In this document: in pieces, positions 26,754 through 34,178 of the stretch
How the letters are laid out: every line of letters starts with the position of its first letter
How positions within the stretch are numbered: position 1 is the first letter of the stretch
Origin: Paenibacillus pinihumi DSM 23905 = JCM 16419
Lineage (GTDB): Bacteria > Bacillota > Bacilli > Paenibacillales > Paenibacillaceae
Direction: 5' to 3'
Length of the DNA stretch: 64,000 nt
Assembly (NCBI RefSeq): GCF_000422505.1
Contig: NZ_AULX01000029.1
Location: forward strand, 40,363 to 104,362
Program-made: the position numbers and the translations under genes
Notes under the pieces: generated by a model
Database searches by the model: none
What the model was told of the DNA's origin: nothing
The model's input: the letters and a program-made list of their open reading frames with translations, nothing else

Positions 26754-27431
26754 TCAATACTCCTGTTCCAACTCCAAATATTTGAATAAATCTTGCTTAT
26801 ACAAATCAACAGCTTTATTTGGTATCTCGATTAAATTAGCCTTATTCTGCATTACTATGCATTTAGCCGTATAAGTCTCCAGATCTATGAAGTTATGCGT
26901 AGTAATAATGATCGTAAACCCGTATTCATTATCTGCCAGTATTTTTTTAAAATATTTTTCTGACTTATAATCCAAACCATTAAAGGGCTCATCAAAGATG
27001 AGAACATCGGCTCTGGAAAGAAAGCCTGTCAGAATGATCAATTTTTGTTTTTGTCCCAATGATAAACCTTTCAGCTTAGTACTCAAAAAACTTTTAACCA
27101 TCAGTGGTTCAAAGTATTCAAGAAGTGCTTGAATTTCCTGTTTCGTTTTTTTGTTATAATCAGCAATCAATTGAATAAATTCCTCTGCTGTCAATTCATC
27201 GAATACTAAGTATTCAAGGTCAAGGTAAATGACCTTTTTCTCTTTCAATAGTTTCTCAACAGATTCATTTTTGCTCTGCAACATGCTGGCCAAAAGTTGT
27301 ACAGTGGTGGTCTTACCAACCCCGTTTGGTCCTACAATTGCGGTTACTTTTCCTTCAGGAATTGAAAATGAAAGATGCTCCAAAATAGCAGTTTCCTCAA
27401 TGTTATAACTCAAATCCTTTATTTTAAGCAT
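26754..27431 (-). CDS. ABC transporter ATPase of the bacteriocin cluster
   Basis: A 225-residue ATPase with Walker A VGPNGVGKTT near residues 33-42, a signature-like GLSLGQKQK near 122 and Walker B VLIFDEPFNGLD near 143-154. Start at 27431 has GAGG 7 nt upstream; 27437 is two codons longer. It presumably works with the DUF95-like and 449-residue membrane proteins in secretion of the peptides. Confidence 0.88.
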   Translation of the reverse strand: MLKIKDLSYNIEETAILEHLSFSIPEGKVTAIVGPNGVGKTTTVQLLASMLQSKNESVEKLLKEKKVIYLDLEYLVFDELTAEEFIQLIADYNKKTKQEIQALLEYFEPLMVKSFLSTKLKGLSLGQKQKLIILTGFLSRADVLIFDEPFNGLDYKSEKYFKKILADNEYGFTIIITTHNFIDLETYTAKCIVMQNKANLIEIPNKAVDLYKQDLFKYLELEQEY

Positions 27432-27440
27432 GATCATACC

Positions 27441-28790
27441 TCACTTAAATAAATCTTTGAAGAAGCTTTGTTTCCAGATACGAGCTATTAAAAATACACA
27501 AGCAAGCAACAAAAGCAAAGAAACAAATATAGATATCCCTATTGAAGCTGAAACCGGTTGATTGCTTTTGATCGTAAAACTAATCAGTGCAACTGGAATA
27601 AACGCGATTAATAAAACAGTAGACAGACCTTTTTTCGTATGAATGAATAAATTCGGCAGTTCATTTTTTTTGACTACCTTTCTTGTTATATAAACCACTA
27701 GTTCATCTACTTTAATATCCAATATGTATAGAGCTAATAAAATTCCTGTAAAAACAGGATCTCCGGCAATTAAAAAGTAAGTAAGATGAATCAGTAATAC
27801 TGGCAATAGAATTAAATAATTATTCATTTGTATATTTTTAATGATATTTTCTTGCAGAGGTGTCTCGGCAGATTTAAGATAAAAAAGAAAATAACCATAA
27901 GTCTCCAAGGTCAATAAATTTATAAATGCCATTTTGGTCAGCAAAGTTATTAATAAAAATGACATTAAAACTAACGGATACTGAATGGAACCCACTAATT
28001 CGAACATTTCACTTAACAACAAAATCAATGTAAGTAAAACTACTGCAAATATATAAATTTTCGCGTAACGGCGGGAATGAGTTTTTTTGAGAATGTAATT
28101 CGTTTGATTTACATTTTTAAATAAGTATGTTAAACATAACAACGTTAAAACGGTTAAGACTGCCATACTACAAAAAGTAATGATATGTCTGAGTGTAAGT
28201 TCGAGATCAATGTTGATGATTTTCAATATTTCTTGTAAAACAAAAATAAATAAAATGATTGAAACGGAGTATAGAATTACGCTCATCAAACCTTCTGTAA
28301 ATTTGAATAACTGCATTTTTGCATACAAAAAAATGAAAATCATGCTGCAGCTTATAACAAATAAAATCAAAAAAGTGACGGGCTTAAGCAACTGCAGACA
28401 AATGAGCTGAATGAGGATTAAAGTAAAAAAATGTTTGAAGGTACTGCACAGTATAAAAAATATTGAGGGAAGGAAACCATATATCATTTGAATTTTCTTC
28501 GGAAATGAGAACTTTCCTATATTGCGTAATAGTATTAGTTCCAAAAACACCTTCAACATAATAATCTCTAAGCTGTACTTAGAAGTCATATTATTAACTA
28601 TATCTACCTGTTTAAAATTTACACTTAAAAGAAGGATAATTATTCCTGCTTGAAGAAGGACATACATATAGATCACATATTTGCTAATGTTCTTGAACTC
28701 AGGGAATATTTTTTCTGTTTTTTCATGGATTCGGGTTTGATAAACTCTAAATGCGTTTAATAGTATTAGCCCGTAAATGTTTACTTTCAT
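27441..28790 (-). CDS. Large polytopic membrane protein, putative bacteriocin maturation protein
   Basis: A 449-residue protein with about 11-12 hydrophobic helices and no known enzymatic motif. Circular bacteriocin clusters carry a large membrane protein of this kind (As-48B/CclB-like) thought to take part in leader removal, head-to-tail ligation or export. I base the role on position directly after the precursor genes, length and topology, not on recognised sequence similarity. GAGGTG precedes the ATG closely. Confidence 0.6.
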   Translation of the reverse strand: MKVNIYGLILLNAFRVYQTRIHEKTEKIFPEFKNISKYVIYMYVLLQAGIIILLLSVNFKQVDIVNNMTSKYSLEIIMLKVFLELILLRNIGKFSFPKKIQMIYGFLPSIFFILCSTFKHFFTLILIQLICLQLLKPVTFLILFVISCSMIFIFLYAKMQLFKFTEGLMSVILYSVSIILFIFVLQEILKIINIDLELTLRHIITFCSMAVLTVLTLLCLTYLFKNVNQTNYILKKTHSRRYAKIYIFAVVLLTLILLLSEMFELVGSIQYPLVLMSFLLITLLTKMAFINLLTLETYGYFLFYLKSAETPLQENIIKNIQMNNYLILLPVLLIHLTYFLIAGDPVFTGILLALYILDIKVDELVVYITRKVVKKNELPNLFIHTKKGLSTVLLIAFIPVALISFTIKSNQPVSASIGISIFVSLLLLLACVFLIARIWKQSFFKDLFK

Positions 28791-28816
28791 TTTTCACCTC
28801 AGTTTATGAAAGAAGG

Positions 28817-28851
28817 GGAGCTTGGGAGTGCTGGAACACTGCCCAAGCTCC
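28817..28851 (-). promoter_or_regulatory. Intercistronic hairpin after the precursor genes
   Basis: GGAGCTTGGG pairs perfectly with CCCAAGCTCC over 10 bp. There is no clear T-run after it on the minus strand. Placed between two small abundant-peptide genes and the maturation genes, it probably acts as a partial terminator or 3' stabiliser that keeps precursor mRNA in excess. Confidence 0.6.
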
Positions 28852-28870
28852 ATTAATAGCTAAGTAAAGA

Positions 28871-29146
28871 TTACCATTGAATGAATTGCTTAAGCGTATG
28901 TTTTTTCACTGCTTGCCAAATGACTTGGGCAACAACCGCTCCCAGACCAAAACTGGCTATAATTGCCGCTGCTGTTGCTCCCCAACTAACCCACTGAAGG
29001 GCAAAATAGATATTCGTTGCCAATCCTTCACTAATGCCGATTGTAACAGCAGCATATTGAAAATTCATAAGAAAAATTGCAGACAGTAAAACGCTGAATG
29101 AAACTAGCAGAACTGCTTTTGAATCTTTTCTTAGAATTCCTTTCAC
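28871..29146 (-). CDS. Putative circular bacteriocin precursor 2
   Basis: A 91-residue peptide aligning end to end with precursor 1. After a hydrophobic leader of about 33 residues follows a putative 58-residue mature part with GISEGLATNIYFAL, WGATAAAIIASFGLGAVVAQ and the cationic end VKKHTLKQFIQW. This helical, glycine/alanine-rich core with a Lys patch and aromatic C-terminus resembles circular bacteriocins. The start is GTG 29146, with GGGGAG 9 nt upstream; GTG 29167 lies before that site. The gene follows precursor 1 by 25 nt. Confidence 0.72.
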   Translation of the reverse strand: MKGILRKDSKAVLLVSFSVLLSAIFLMNFQYAAVTIGISEGLATNIYFALQWVSWGATAAAIIASFGLGAVVAQVIWQAVKKHTLKQFIQW

Positions 29147-29171
29147 GTTATAGCGCTCCCCTTCCACTGGC

Positions 29172-29450
29172 TTAGTATTGGATAAATTCCTTCAATGCAT
29201 GTTTCTTAACATAGGACCAAATTGACTGTGCTACGATAGCTCCAAGTCCAAAACTGGCTACAATTGCCGCTGCTGTTGCTCCCCAAGCTACTACATTTAA
29301 TGCATTATAAAGAAGAGTAGCTGTACTAGCTGACAGACCCAAATTTATAGCAGCAAAATTAAATGCAAATAACAACATGGAACCAAGGACAACAGCAAGG
29401 GTCATTCCAACAAAAAGCTTTGAATCTTTTTTCAGGGCTGCATTTACCAT
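29172..29450 (-). CDS. Putative circular bacteriocin precursor 1
   Basis: A 92-residue peptide with a hydrophobic leader (residues 1-34, VGMTLAVVLGSMLLFAFNF) and a putative 58-residue mature part starting near INLGLSASTATLLYNAL, containing WGATAAAIVASFGLGAIVAQ and ending VKKHALKEFIQY. Precursor size, leader length and mature length equal those known for gassericin-type circular bacteriocins, while the cationic C-terminus is more like the AS-48/circularin group. By eye 37 of 58 mature positions are identical to precursor 2. GGGGGG lies 6 nt before the ATG, and a good promoter precedes it. Confidence 0.75.
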   Translation of the reverse strand: MVNAALKKDSKLFVGMTLAVVLGSMLLFAFNFAAINLGLSASTATLLYNALNVVAWGATAAAIVASFGLGAIVAQSIWSYVKKHALKEFIQY

Positions 29451-29492
29451 TCATATCCCCCCTTTCCTCTAAGATTGATTAGATTTTGTCAC

Positions 29493-29521
29493 ATGCTTAT
29501 ATATAAGTCAACCAATTTTTG
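29493..29521 (-). promoter_or_regulatory. Promoter of the bacteriocin-type operon
   Basis: On the minus strand -35 TTGACT (29516-29521) and -10 CAAAAT (29493-29498) are 17 nt apart, about 43 nt upstream of the precursor 1 start. Confidence 0.6.
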
Positions 29522-29628
29522 TTATTTATAAAATTTTAAGACATTTATATAATCTTTAGGGTGGGATTAAAGTCCCGATTTCTTTTTTCACGTTCAAGTA
29601 TCTAATACGTCATCCCTTTGATCATGTT

Positions 29629-29642
29629 GTCAAAATTTTGAC
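29629..29642. repeat. Perfect palindrome at the right border of the bacteriocin locus
   Basis: GTCAAAATTTTGAC is a perfect 14-bp palindrome at the join between the operon upstream region and the SDR remnant. It may be an operator or a trace of the recombination that placed the cluster here. Confidence 0.4.
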
Positions 29643-29965
29643 TAGTGTCCTGGGTGGAGAAGCAATCTATGGAATCCCCCGTCCCGACATTGAAGTATCC
29701 TCCCGTCACCTCTTGATACTTGGGGTCCACGACCAAGCGGTCATGATCTCAGCGCCTCTGCGAGGATTACCGATACGAAAAAGCTCCAAAAGACGTTCCA
29801 GAACCGATGCGAATCTGAGTTACAACGCTTTGTTGCTTCTGCACGCTCTTTGCTTCTCGCTGTCAGAACAAGGTGAAAATCGCGTTTCGCCAATTCTACG
29901 GCTGCAAGCTGTCCAAGACCGCTCGTGGCACCCGTTATGACGACAACCGGTTTTGTCGGCATCAT
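29640..29965 (-). pseudogene. Short-chain dehydrogenase remnant (internal deletion)
   Basis: From 29965 the minus strand encodes a clear SDR N-terminus (PVVVITGATSGLGQLAAVEL, then KRDFHLVLTARS), with AAGGAG 7 nt before the ATG. The frame is lost after about 45 residues. Nearer the other end (29640-29735) another frame reads VDPKYQEVTGGYF, which resembles the C-terminus of retinol-dehydrogenase-like SDRs. The middle of the gene is missing. The intact gene would have been divergent from the MarR gene, its likely regulator. Confidence 0.7.
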
Positions 29966-30001
29966 GGCCATTCTCCTTTATATGGTACAATGTTTTTTGG
30001 A

Positions 30002-30463
30002 ATGGAAGATAAACAACACCATGCTGACTCAAGAGAACAGTTGGAGCTTGCTCTGGGTAAGCAGCTTAATGCTCTTATCAGCGCTGTACATGCATTAAAC
30101 GTCAAGGCCGCGGTGCGGTTTGATTCATCCTTGCAGCCCGCCTCCTTCCATATTATTCGCTGGCTTTACTCTTATGGACCAACAAGCGCTGCTTCACTGG
30201 CGGATTCAACCGCCATGGACCGCAGCTCCATAAGCCGCCTTGTCAAACAATTGGAAACCCTTGGATACGTAAAAAGAGAGACATCTCCCGATGATGGCCG
30301 AGCCATTCTGCTTTCGCTCACAGAGCTCGGGCAGCAACAGAACATTCAGGCTCTCAAAGAAAAAGAGCACATGTTTTTTGAACGGATCTCAGCCTTGAAT
30401 GATAATCAGCTTCATGAATTCACCCTGATTCTCAGACAACTAAATGGATTTTCGAGTCTTTAG
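30002..30463 (+). CDS. MarR-family transcriptional regulator
   Basis: A 153-residue winged-helix repressor. The recognition region is TSAASLADSTAMDRSSISRL followed by VKQLETLGYVKRE and the wing SPDDGRAILLSLT. The start at ATG 30002 is tentative because the ribosome-binding site is weak; ATG 29987 is alternative. It is divergent from the SDR remnant, a common MarR/target layout. A damaged second copy lies at 23530-23936. Confidence 0.85.
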   Translation: MEDKQHHADSREQLELALGKQLNALISAVHALNVKAAVRFDSSLQPASFHIIRWLYSYGPTSAASLADSTAMDRSSISRLVKQLETLGYVKRETSPDDGRAILLSLTELGQQQNIQALKEKEHMFFERISALNDNQLHEFTLILRQLNGFSSL

Positions 30464-30514
30464 AAGTATGCTATAGGCCTCCCTGCCGACTTGGCCTAAA
30501 CACACTGTCATGCA

Positions 30515-30542
30515 CAAAAAACGCCACTCCGGTGGCGTTCTC
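30515..30542. terminator. Terminator-like hairpin after the MarR gene
   Basis: AACGCCAC pairs perfectly with GTGGCGTT around TCCG. The T-run is stronger on the minus strand (six T) than on the plus strand (TTCTCT), so it may act in both directions. Confidence 0.6.
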
Positions 30543-30606
30543 TCGGAATTTATATCCCCCCTTTCTTTTCCAGCAGCTAATAGAATCCAATTGACATTAT
30601 TAATAG

Positions 30607-30635
30607 TTGTTAGTTTCGAACGAACGTTCTACACT
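30607..30635 (+). promoter_or_regulatory. LexA/DinR (SOS) box within a promoter upstream of the DinB-fold gene
   Basis: CGAACGAACGTTCT (30617-30630) matches the Bacillus SOS box CGAAC-RNRY-GTTYC at all but the last position. It sits between a -35-like TTGTTA (30607-30612) and a -10-like TACACT (30630-30635), where LexA would block transcription. Confidence 0.65.
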
Positions 30636-30749
30636 AAAAGTATTTTCATAGCTAGGAATAATTGGCCCATGGATTGAAAGGAATCGAGAAGCTTGCTGAT
30701 CATTTTCTTCGTGAAGCAACGCCTATATGACGGATAAGGAGAGAATACG

Positions 30750-31217
30750 TTGATAAAGCTATTTCATTATAACTGGATGGTAAGAAATGAATGGTTTGAA
30801 CTGTGCAGACAAGTCCCGGCTGAAGAATTGACCCGTAATCGCATTGGCGGGGCAGGCAGCATGCTGTATACACTTTTACATATTTCAGATGTAGAATACA
30901 GCTGGATCCGCGGAATACAAGGCAAGCCAGATATCCAAGTTCAATATGAGAGCTATAAAACATTGGAGCAAGTAAAAAAACTATCCGATTTTTGGATCGA
31001 AGAGACGAAGGCGTTCCTTGATACCTGGTCAAATGATTTGGAAAGCGAAATTGTGACCGTCCCATGGACTGAAGGACGTTATGCCAAAGGTGAAATATTA
31101 CGCCATTTAATCGCTCACGAAATTCATCATATGGGCCAGTTATCCATATGGGCAAGAGAGATTGGAATACAATCCATATCCGCAAATGTAATTGGCAGAG
31201 GGTTGTTTACAAAGTGA
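30750..31217 (+). CDS. DinB-fold protein
   Basis: A 155-residue four-helix DinB/YfiT-like protein with metal-ligand histidines in LLHISDVEYSWI near residues 42-53 and in LRHLIAHEIHHMGQLSIWAREIG near 118-140. Proteins of this fold are often bacillithiol-dependent transferases; the founding B. subtilis gene is DNA-damage inducible. The start is TTG with AAGGAGA 7-8 nt upstream. The SOS box 120 nt upstream suggests LexA control. Confidence 0.88.
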   Translation: MIKLFHYNWMVRNEWFELCRQVPAEELTRNRIGGAGSMLYTLLHISDVEYSWIRGIQGKPDIQVQYESYKTLEQVKKLSDFWIEETKAFLDTWSNDLESEIVTVPWTEGRYAKGEILRHLIAHEIHHMGQLSIWAREIGIQSISANVIGRGLFTK

Positions 31218-31254
31218 GGCCACACAAACAATATATTCAATTGACCGTTTTTTT

Positions 31255-31278
31255 TGAACTGCACCCCAATTGTTAGAT
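31255..31278. mobile_element. Possible IS3-family end remnant
   Basis: TGAACTGCACCCCAATTGTT resembles the terminal inverted repeat of IS150-group IS3 elements. No intact transposase follows. The region 31218-31440 otherwise shows nothing recognisable. Confidence 0.25.
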
Positions 31279-31440
31279 ACCATCTATCATTGGAGATGTG
31301 GTTTGAAGTACGCCCGAACACCCAATCGGGAAAAGAAATTAGAATAGGTCAAACAGCAGACAAATCTTAACATACTGTCAGCCATGTTTTAGGTTTAATT
31401 ATTTTGCGTTCTTTATTGGAACATCGTTATATTCACACGA

Positions 31441-31680
31441 CTACCAAAAAAAACGTGATACCGAAAAAACACAGGCAATAATTGCGAAAATTAGAGCCAG
31501 ATTAGATATTATTTTGTTCTTTTTATTTTTCATAAAACTCTTTAAAATGCTGATTTCTTCCTCAAGAATATTTATTTTCTCGTCCTGAGCATTTATTTAT
31601 CTTACTATGTCATTAGTATTCTCGGTTATTAAGATAAGTTGCTCTTTATGCGAAAGTACCCTGTCTTTGTAAACTGAGTT
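31441..31680 (-). pseudogene. Remnant encoding a coiled coil plus C-terminal membrane helix
   Basis: The minus strand reads through HKEQLILITENTNDIVR, one stop, then DEKINILEEEISILKSF and a hydrophobic helix NLALIFAIIACVFSV before a final stop. This is the pattern of a tail-anchored coiled-coil protein interrupted by a stop codon. It overlaps the end of the 123-residue ORF in another frame. Confidence 0.3.
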
Positions 31681-32000
31681 AATATTGAAAAAAACAAACC
31701 AATTGGAGTTGGATGATGAGCTAAATCGTCTAGGTGATGGCTTTTAGCTGAGATGCCCACATTTTTCCCCTTCCATATATTATCACCAGGAATGTGAAAT
31801 TTACCTTCTAAAAACTTAATAGCTCCATCAAGTCTATTACCCTCATAGCCTTGTGCCTTAACTACTTTCATAACAAAATCATTTGTTATTTGATTACTCC
31901 AAGCCTTTCCACGGTCCATGTTGAATTCTCCAACCCAAAACGAATCCACTAATCCCGCAAGAATACCACTACCAACTGCAATCAATTTAATCAATTCCAT
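31629..32000 (-). CDS. Possibly truncated hypothetical protein
   Basis: A 123-residue product with an N-terminal hydrophobic segment (LIKLIAVGSGILAGLVDSFW), a globular middle (MDRGKAWSNQITNDFVMKVV, then GYEGNRLDGAIKFLEGKFH) and a His-rich stretch (SAKSHHLDDLAHHPTP) followed by GLFFSILTQFT. The C-terminus breaks off in a hydrophobic segment, suggesting that a longer protein was truncated by frameshift. The ribosome-binding site is poor. The function is unknown. Confidence 0.5.
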   Translation of the reverse strand: MELIKLIAVGSGILAGLVDSFWVGEFNMDRGKAWSNQITNDFVMKVVKAQGYEGNRLDGAIKFLEGKFHIPGDNIWKGKNVGISAKSHHLDDLAHHPTPIGLFFSILTQFTKTGYFRIKSNLS

Positions 32001-32150
32001 CTGACTGATTTGTTAGTCTTAGATACACTTCTGAAATCAGGTATTGTGCACTAATTATACCATATAATTACATTCACTGCACTCACTTCCTTTATCCGAA
32101 GTTAACTATGTTATAATAGGATGACTACAATTTCAAGCGAGGTGAAGCCG

Positions 32151-32411
32151 ATGAAATGGGGAGAGATTACAGAGTTGCATCCAAGTCGTTTTGTGCTGGT
32201 TGAGGCAATCAAGGTAAGCTCCAGCAACCGTGTACGTCAACTAGAGGATATGGCAGTTATTCAAGACTACGATAATCCGCAAGAAGCATGGGGTGGCTAT
32301 AAAGAACTACACAAGCTCCATCCGACACGAGAGTTGTATGTATTCCATACGAGCAGAAGTGATGTTGAAGTGGTCGAGGAGTTTTTCTCAGGAGTGCGGC
32401 AGCGGACATGA
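32151..32411 (+). CDS. Small hypothetical protein paired with a retropepsin-like protease
   Basis: An 86-residue soluble protein starting MKWGEITELHPSRFVLVEAI, unrecognised. GAGGTG lies 6 nt before ATG 32151; the upstream ATG at 32121 precedes that site. Its stop overlaps the next ATG (ATGA), so the two products are made together and probably interact, as a partner, inhibitor or substrate. Confidence 0.72.
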   Translation: MKWGEITELHPSRFVLVEAIKVSSSNRVRQLEDMAVIQDYDNPQEAWGGYKELHKLHPTRELYVFHTSRSDVEVVEEFFSGVRQRT

Positions 32412-32797
32412 AATTAAAATTAAGGCATAGCTTACCCATTGTTTCTCTGACCTTAAATAGAAATGACCACTCTATCATTTTGCATAATGTTCTATTCGAT
32501 ACAGGCTGTGCAGCAACGGTTTTTGACACCGATGCATTAGCTGCAATAGGTATCCACATTGATTTTATAAATGGACGAGCTAAGCGGATGTATGGGGTTG
32601 GAGGGACAAGCGAAATATGCTATGAGCAGAAGATTACTGACCTTTGTATTGAAAATATTGCACTAACTGATTTCCCGATTCAGCTCGGCTCGATTCAGGA
32701 GCCTTATGGCTTTGACGGAATTGTTGGTATTGATTTTATGATAAGAGCCAAATGCAAAGTGAATTTCGAAACCTTGAATATCGAACTTGAAAAATAG
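32408..32797 (+). CDS. Retropepsin-like aspartic protease
   Basis: A 129-residue single-lobe aspartyl protease. The catalytic motif is DTG in LFDTGCAATVFDTDAL near residues 29-44, with the family glycine-rich flap YGVGGTSE and the later hydrophobic-Gly motif FDGIVGIDFM. Proteins of this size act as homodimers. It is translationally coupled to the 86-residue gene. A hairpin terminator follows. The cellular target is unknown. Confidence 0.82.
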   Translation: MKLKLRHSLPIVSLTLNRNDHSIILHNVLFDTGCAATVFDTDALAAIGIHIDFINGRAKRMYGVGGTSEICYEQKITDLCIENIALTDFPIQLGSIQEPYGFDGIVGIDFMIRAKCKVNFETLNIELEK

Positions 32798-32842
32798 ACC
32801 AAGCGATGCCATCCATCACTGGACAGCTATCGCCTGGTCTGT
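32796..32842 (+). terminator. Terminator of the retropepsin pair
   Basis: AGACCA-A-GCGAT pairs with ATCGC-C-TGGTCT and ends in GTTTT, immediately after the protease stop. Confidence 0.75.
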
Positions 32843-32970
32843 TTTGCGCTAGGCGCAGTGAACCTAAATAATGTACTTCCCAAAGAAATCCAAATTTGAC
32901 CTAAGATTTTTAGTTTGCAATATCCTTTGTTCACTTTTAGCATTTCCAGTAGTCATTAATACGACACAAA

Positions 32971-33008
32971 AAGCACTTCTATGACTACATCAAGCCATAG
33001 AAGTGCCT
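32971..33008. repeat. Inverted repeat in the gap before the IS3 remnant
   Basis: GCACTTCTATG and CATAGAAGTGC are perfect 11-bp arms 12 nt apart. On the minus strand five T follow, so it has terminator form, though no minus-strand gene is nearby. The remaining gap 32843-33117 shows no gene. Confidence 0.45.
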
Positions 33009-33117
33009 TCATTAATGTTAGCTATCCATCCCAAAACCTGGAGTGCTACGATAAAAGTGCAGTCGAAAAACACCCTCGTATGAAATAAAATGAAAGCTAA
33101 CGAGGGGATGAGAAACA

Positions 33118-33493
33118 ATGAATCGGTACGACAAAGCATTTAAAGAAGAAGCAGTAAGATTGAGCGATGAGATTGGACCAAAGAAAGCCGCTGAGCAGTT
33201 AGGCGTAGCCTATACCACACCTTGCAGGATTGAAGAAAGCGAAGAACCCTGCACGGCGATGGAGCGCATATCGGGAGCGGGCGCGCTTATGCATCTGCCG
33301 ATAAGACTGCGCGTGAAATCGAATTAGAAAGAGAAATAGGCGAGTTGCGCAGCGCGAATGAAATTCTCAAGGACGCACTCGGTTTTTCGCAAAAGACCGG
33401 AAGCGCTAAAGGCATGCCAGCTCTATGCTTACATCCGTGAACGACGGGATCGATGGACCGTCAAAGAGATGTGCGAAGTACTTGCTGTAGCTT
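33118..33493 (+). pseudogene. IS3-family transposase remnant (orfA plus start of orfB)
   Basis: The reading begins MNRYDKAFKEEAVRLSDEIG and continues with KKAAEQLGVAYTT, an IS3 OrfA helix-turn-helix. Frames then shift: IELEREIGELRSANEILKDA, then YAYIRERRDRWTVKEMCEVL from the start of OrfB, appear in other frames. The rest of orfB is absent. It is a degraded insertion sequence and supports past mobile-element activity in this accessory region. Confidence 0.8.
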
Positions 33494-34010
33494 AATGCCT
33501 TCCTCCATATACATGATACTGACGATTTTTCCGTAGGGCTCATTTCCATCCGTAAATGCCTGCAGCATACTCATCCCTTTCGAGACAGTTAATCCAGTTA
33601 ACGGCCCCATGTCATCTACTCTTGTGCATTTAGCCGGCAATCCCAAAAGGGTTCCAAACCCATAGCTTCGCTCGTGATGCGAGGTCTGTTATTATGAACC
33701 CATAAGCTGAGACACAAGGAGGCGATAAATAAGTTATACTAAAGCTATGAAGAAACGGTAGAGAACAAATTTTTAACGGGATCTACATCTACAGCCTCTA
33801 ATAGCACCACGTTCTCTCGGCTGCCCCCATCGTAAGACGTTTATAAAAATAGGCCAACCAGATTAAATCTGGCTGACCTACTACTACGAAAGTGTAAATA
33901 TCACATTCTATAAAATAAGACTTTCTTTTGAAACTGATTCTTTTCCCTGATACTGGATTAAAATTGGATGTTATGTATATAATCATTAATGAAAAGGAGG
34001 CGCTGAATCA
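33494..34010. other. Gap with gene debris
   Basis: About 500 nt without an intact gene. The minus strand from 33646 to about 33497 reads DDMGPLTGLTVSKGMSMLQA and continues to MYMEEGIKL in one open frame, probably a fragment of an unidentified protein interrupted by the IS3 remnant. A hairpin lies at 33844-33881 and the promoter of the 55-residue gene near 33978. Confidence 0.35.
33844..33881 (-). terminator. Terminator-like hairpin
   Basis: TAGG-C-CA-A-CCAGAT and ATCTGG-C-TG-A-CCTA form a long stem. On the minus strand it runs into TTTTTA. No convincing minus-strand gene precedes it. Confidence 0.5.
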
Positions 34011-34178
34011 ATGGAATCGATAGCAACAGGACTAAAGCTATTTGTGCTTATAATAGCTATTTCACTACTCTTTGCTTTGGTAGGTTTTCTAGTCAATAAA
34101 TATCTAAGTGACTTCTTCAATAAAATAAGAGTAAAAATATTTTCTTCAGTAAAAAAAATTTTCAGAAAAACGGACTGA
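34011..34178 (+). CDS. 55-residue single-span membrane peptide
   Basis: ATG 34011 to TGA 34178 encodes 55 residues. Residues 8-30 form one hydrophobic helix (KLFVLIIAISLLFALVGFLV) followed by a basic tail (NKIRVKIFSSVKKIFRKTD). AGGAGG lies 10 nt upstream and a TATAAT box at 33978-33983. Small membrane peptide, positively charged inside; it may be a regulator of a membrane complex or a type I-toxin-like peptide. I do not recognise a family. Confidence 0.55.
   Translation: MESIATGLKLFVLIIAISLLFALVGFLVNKYLSDFFNKIRVKIFSSVKKIFRKTD

Noticed and set aside
28871..29450. Class II two-peptide (unmodified) bacteriocin with GG leader
   Set aside because: There is no double-glycine leader or peptidase-containing ABC transporter. 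Leader and mature lengths with DUF95-like neighbours fit circular bacteriocins better.
33798..33986. Minus-strand open frame of 62 codons
   Set aside because: It runs through a terminator-form hairpin and overlaps the promoter of the 55-residue gene. No ribosome-binding site seen.
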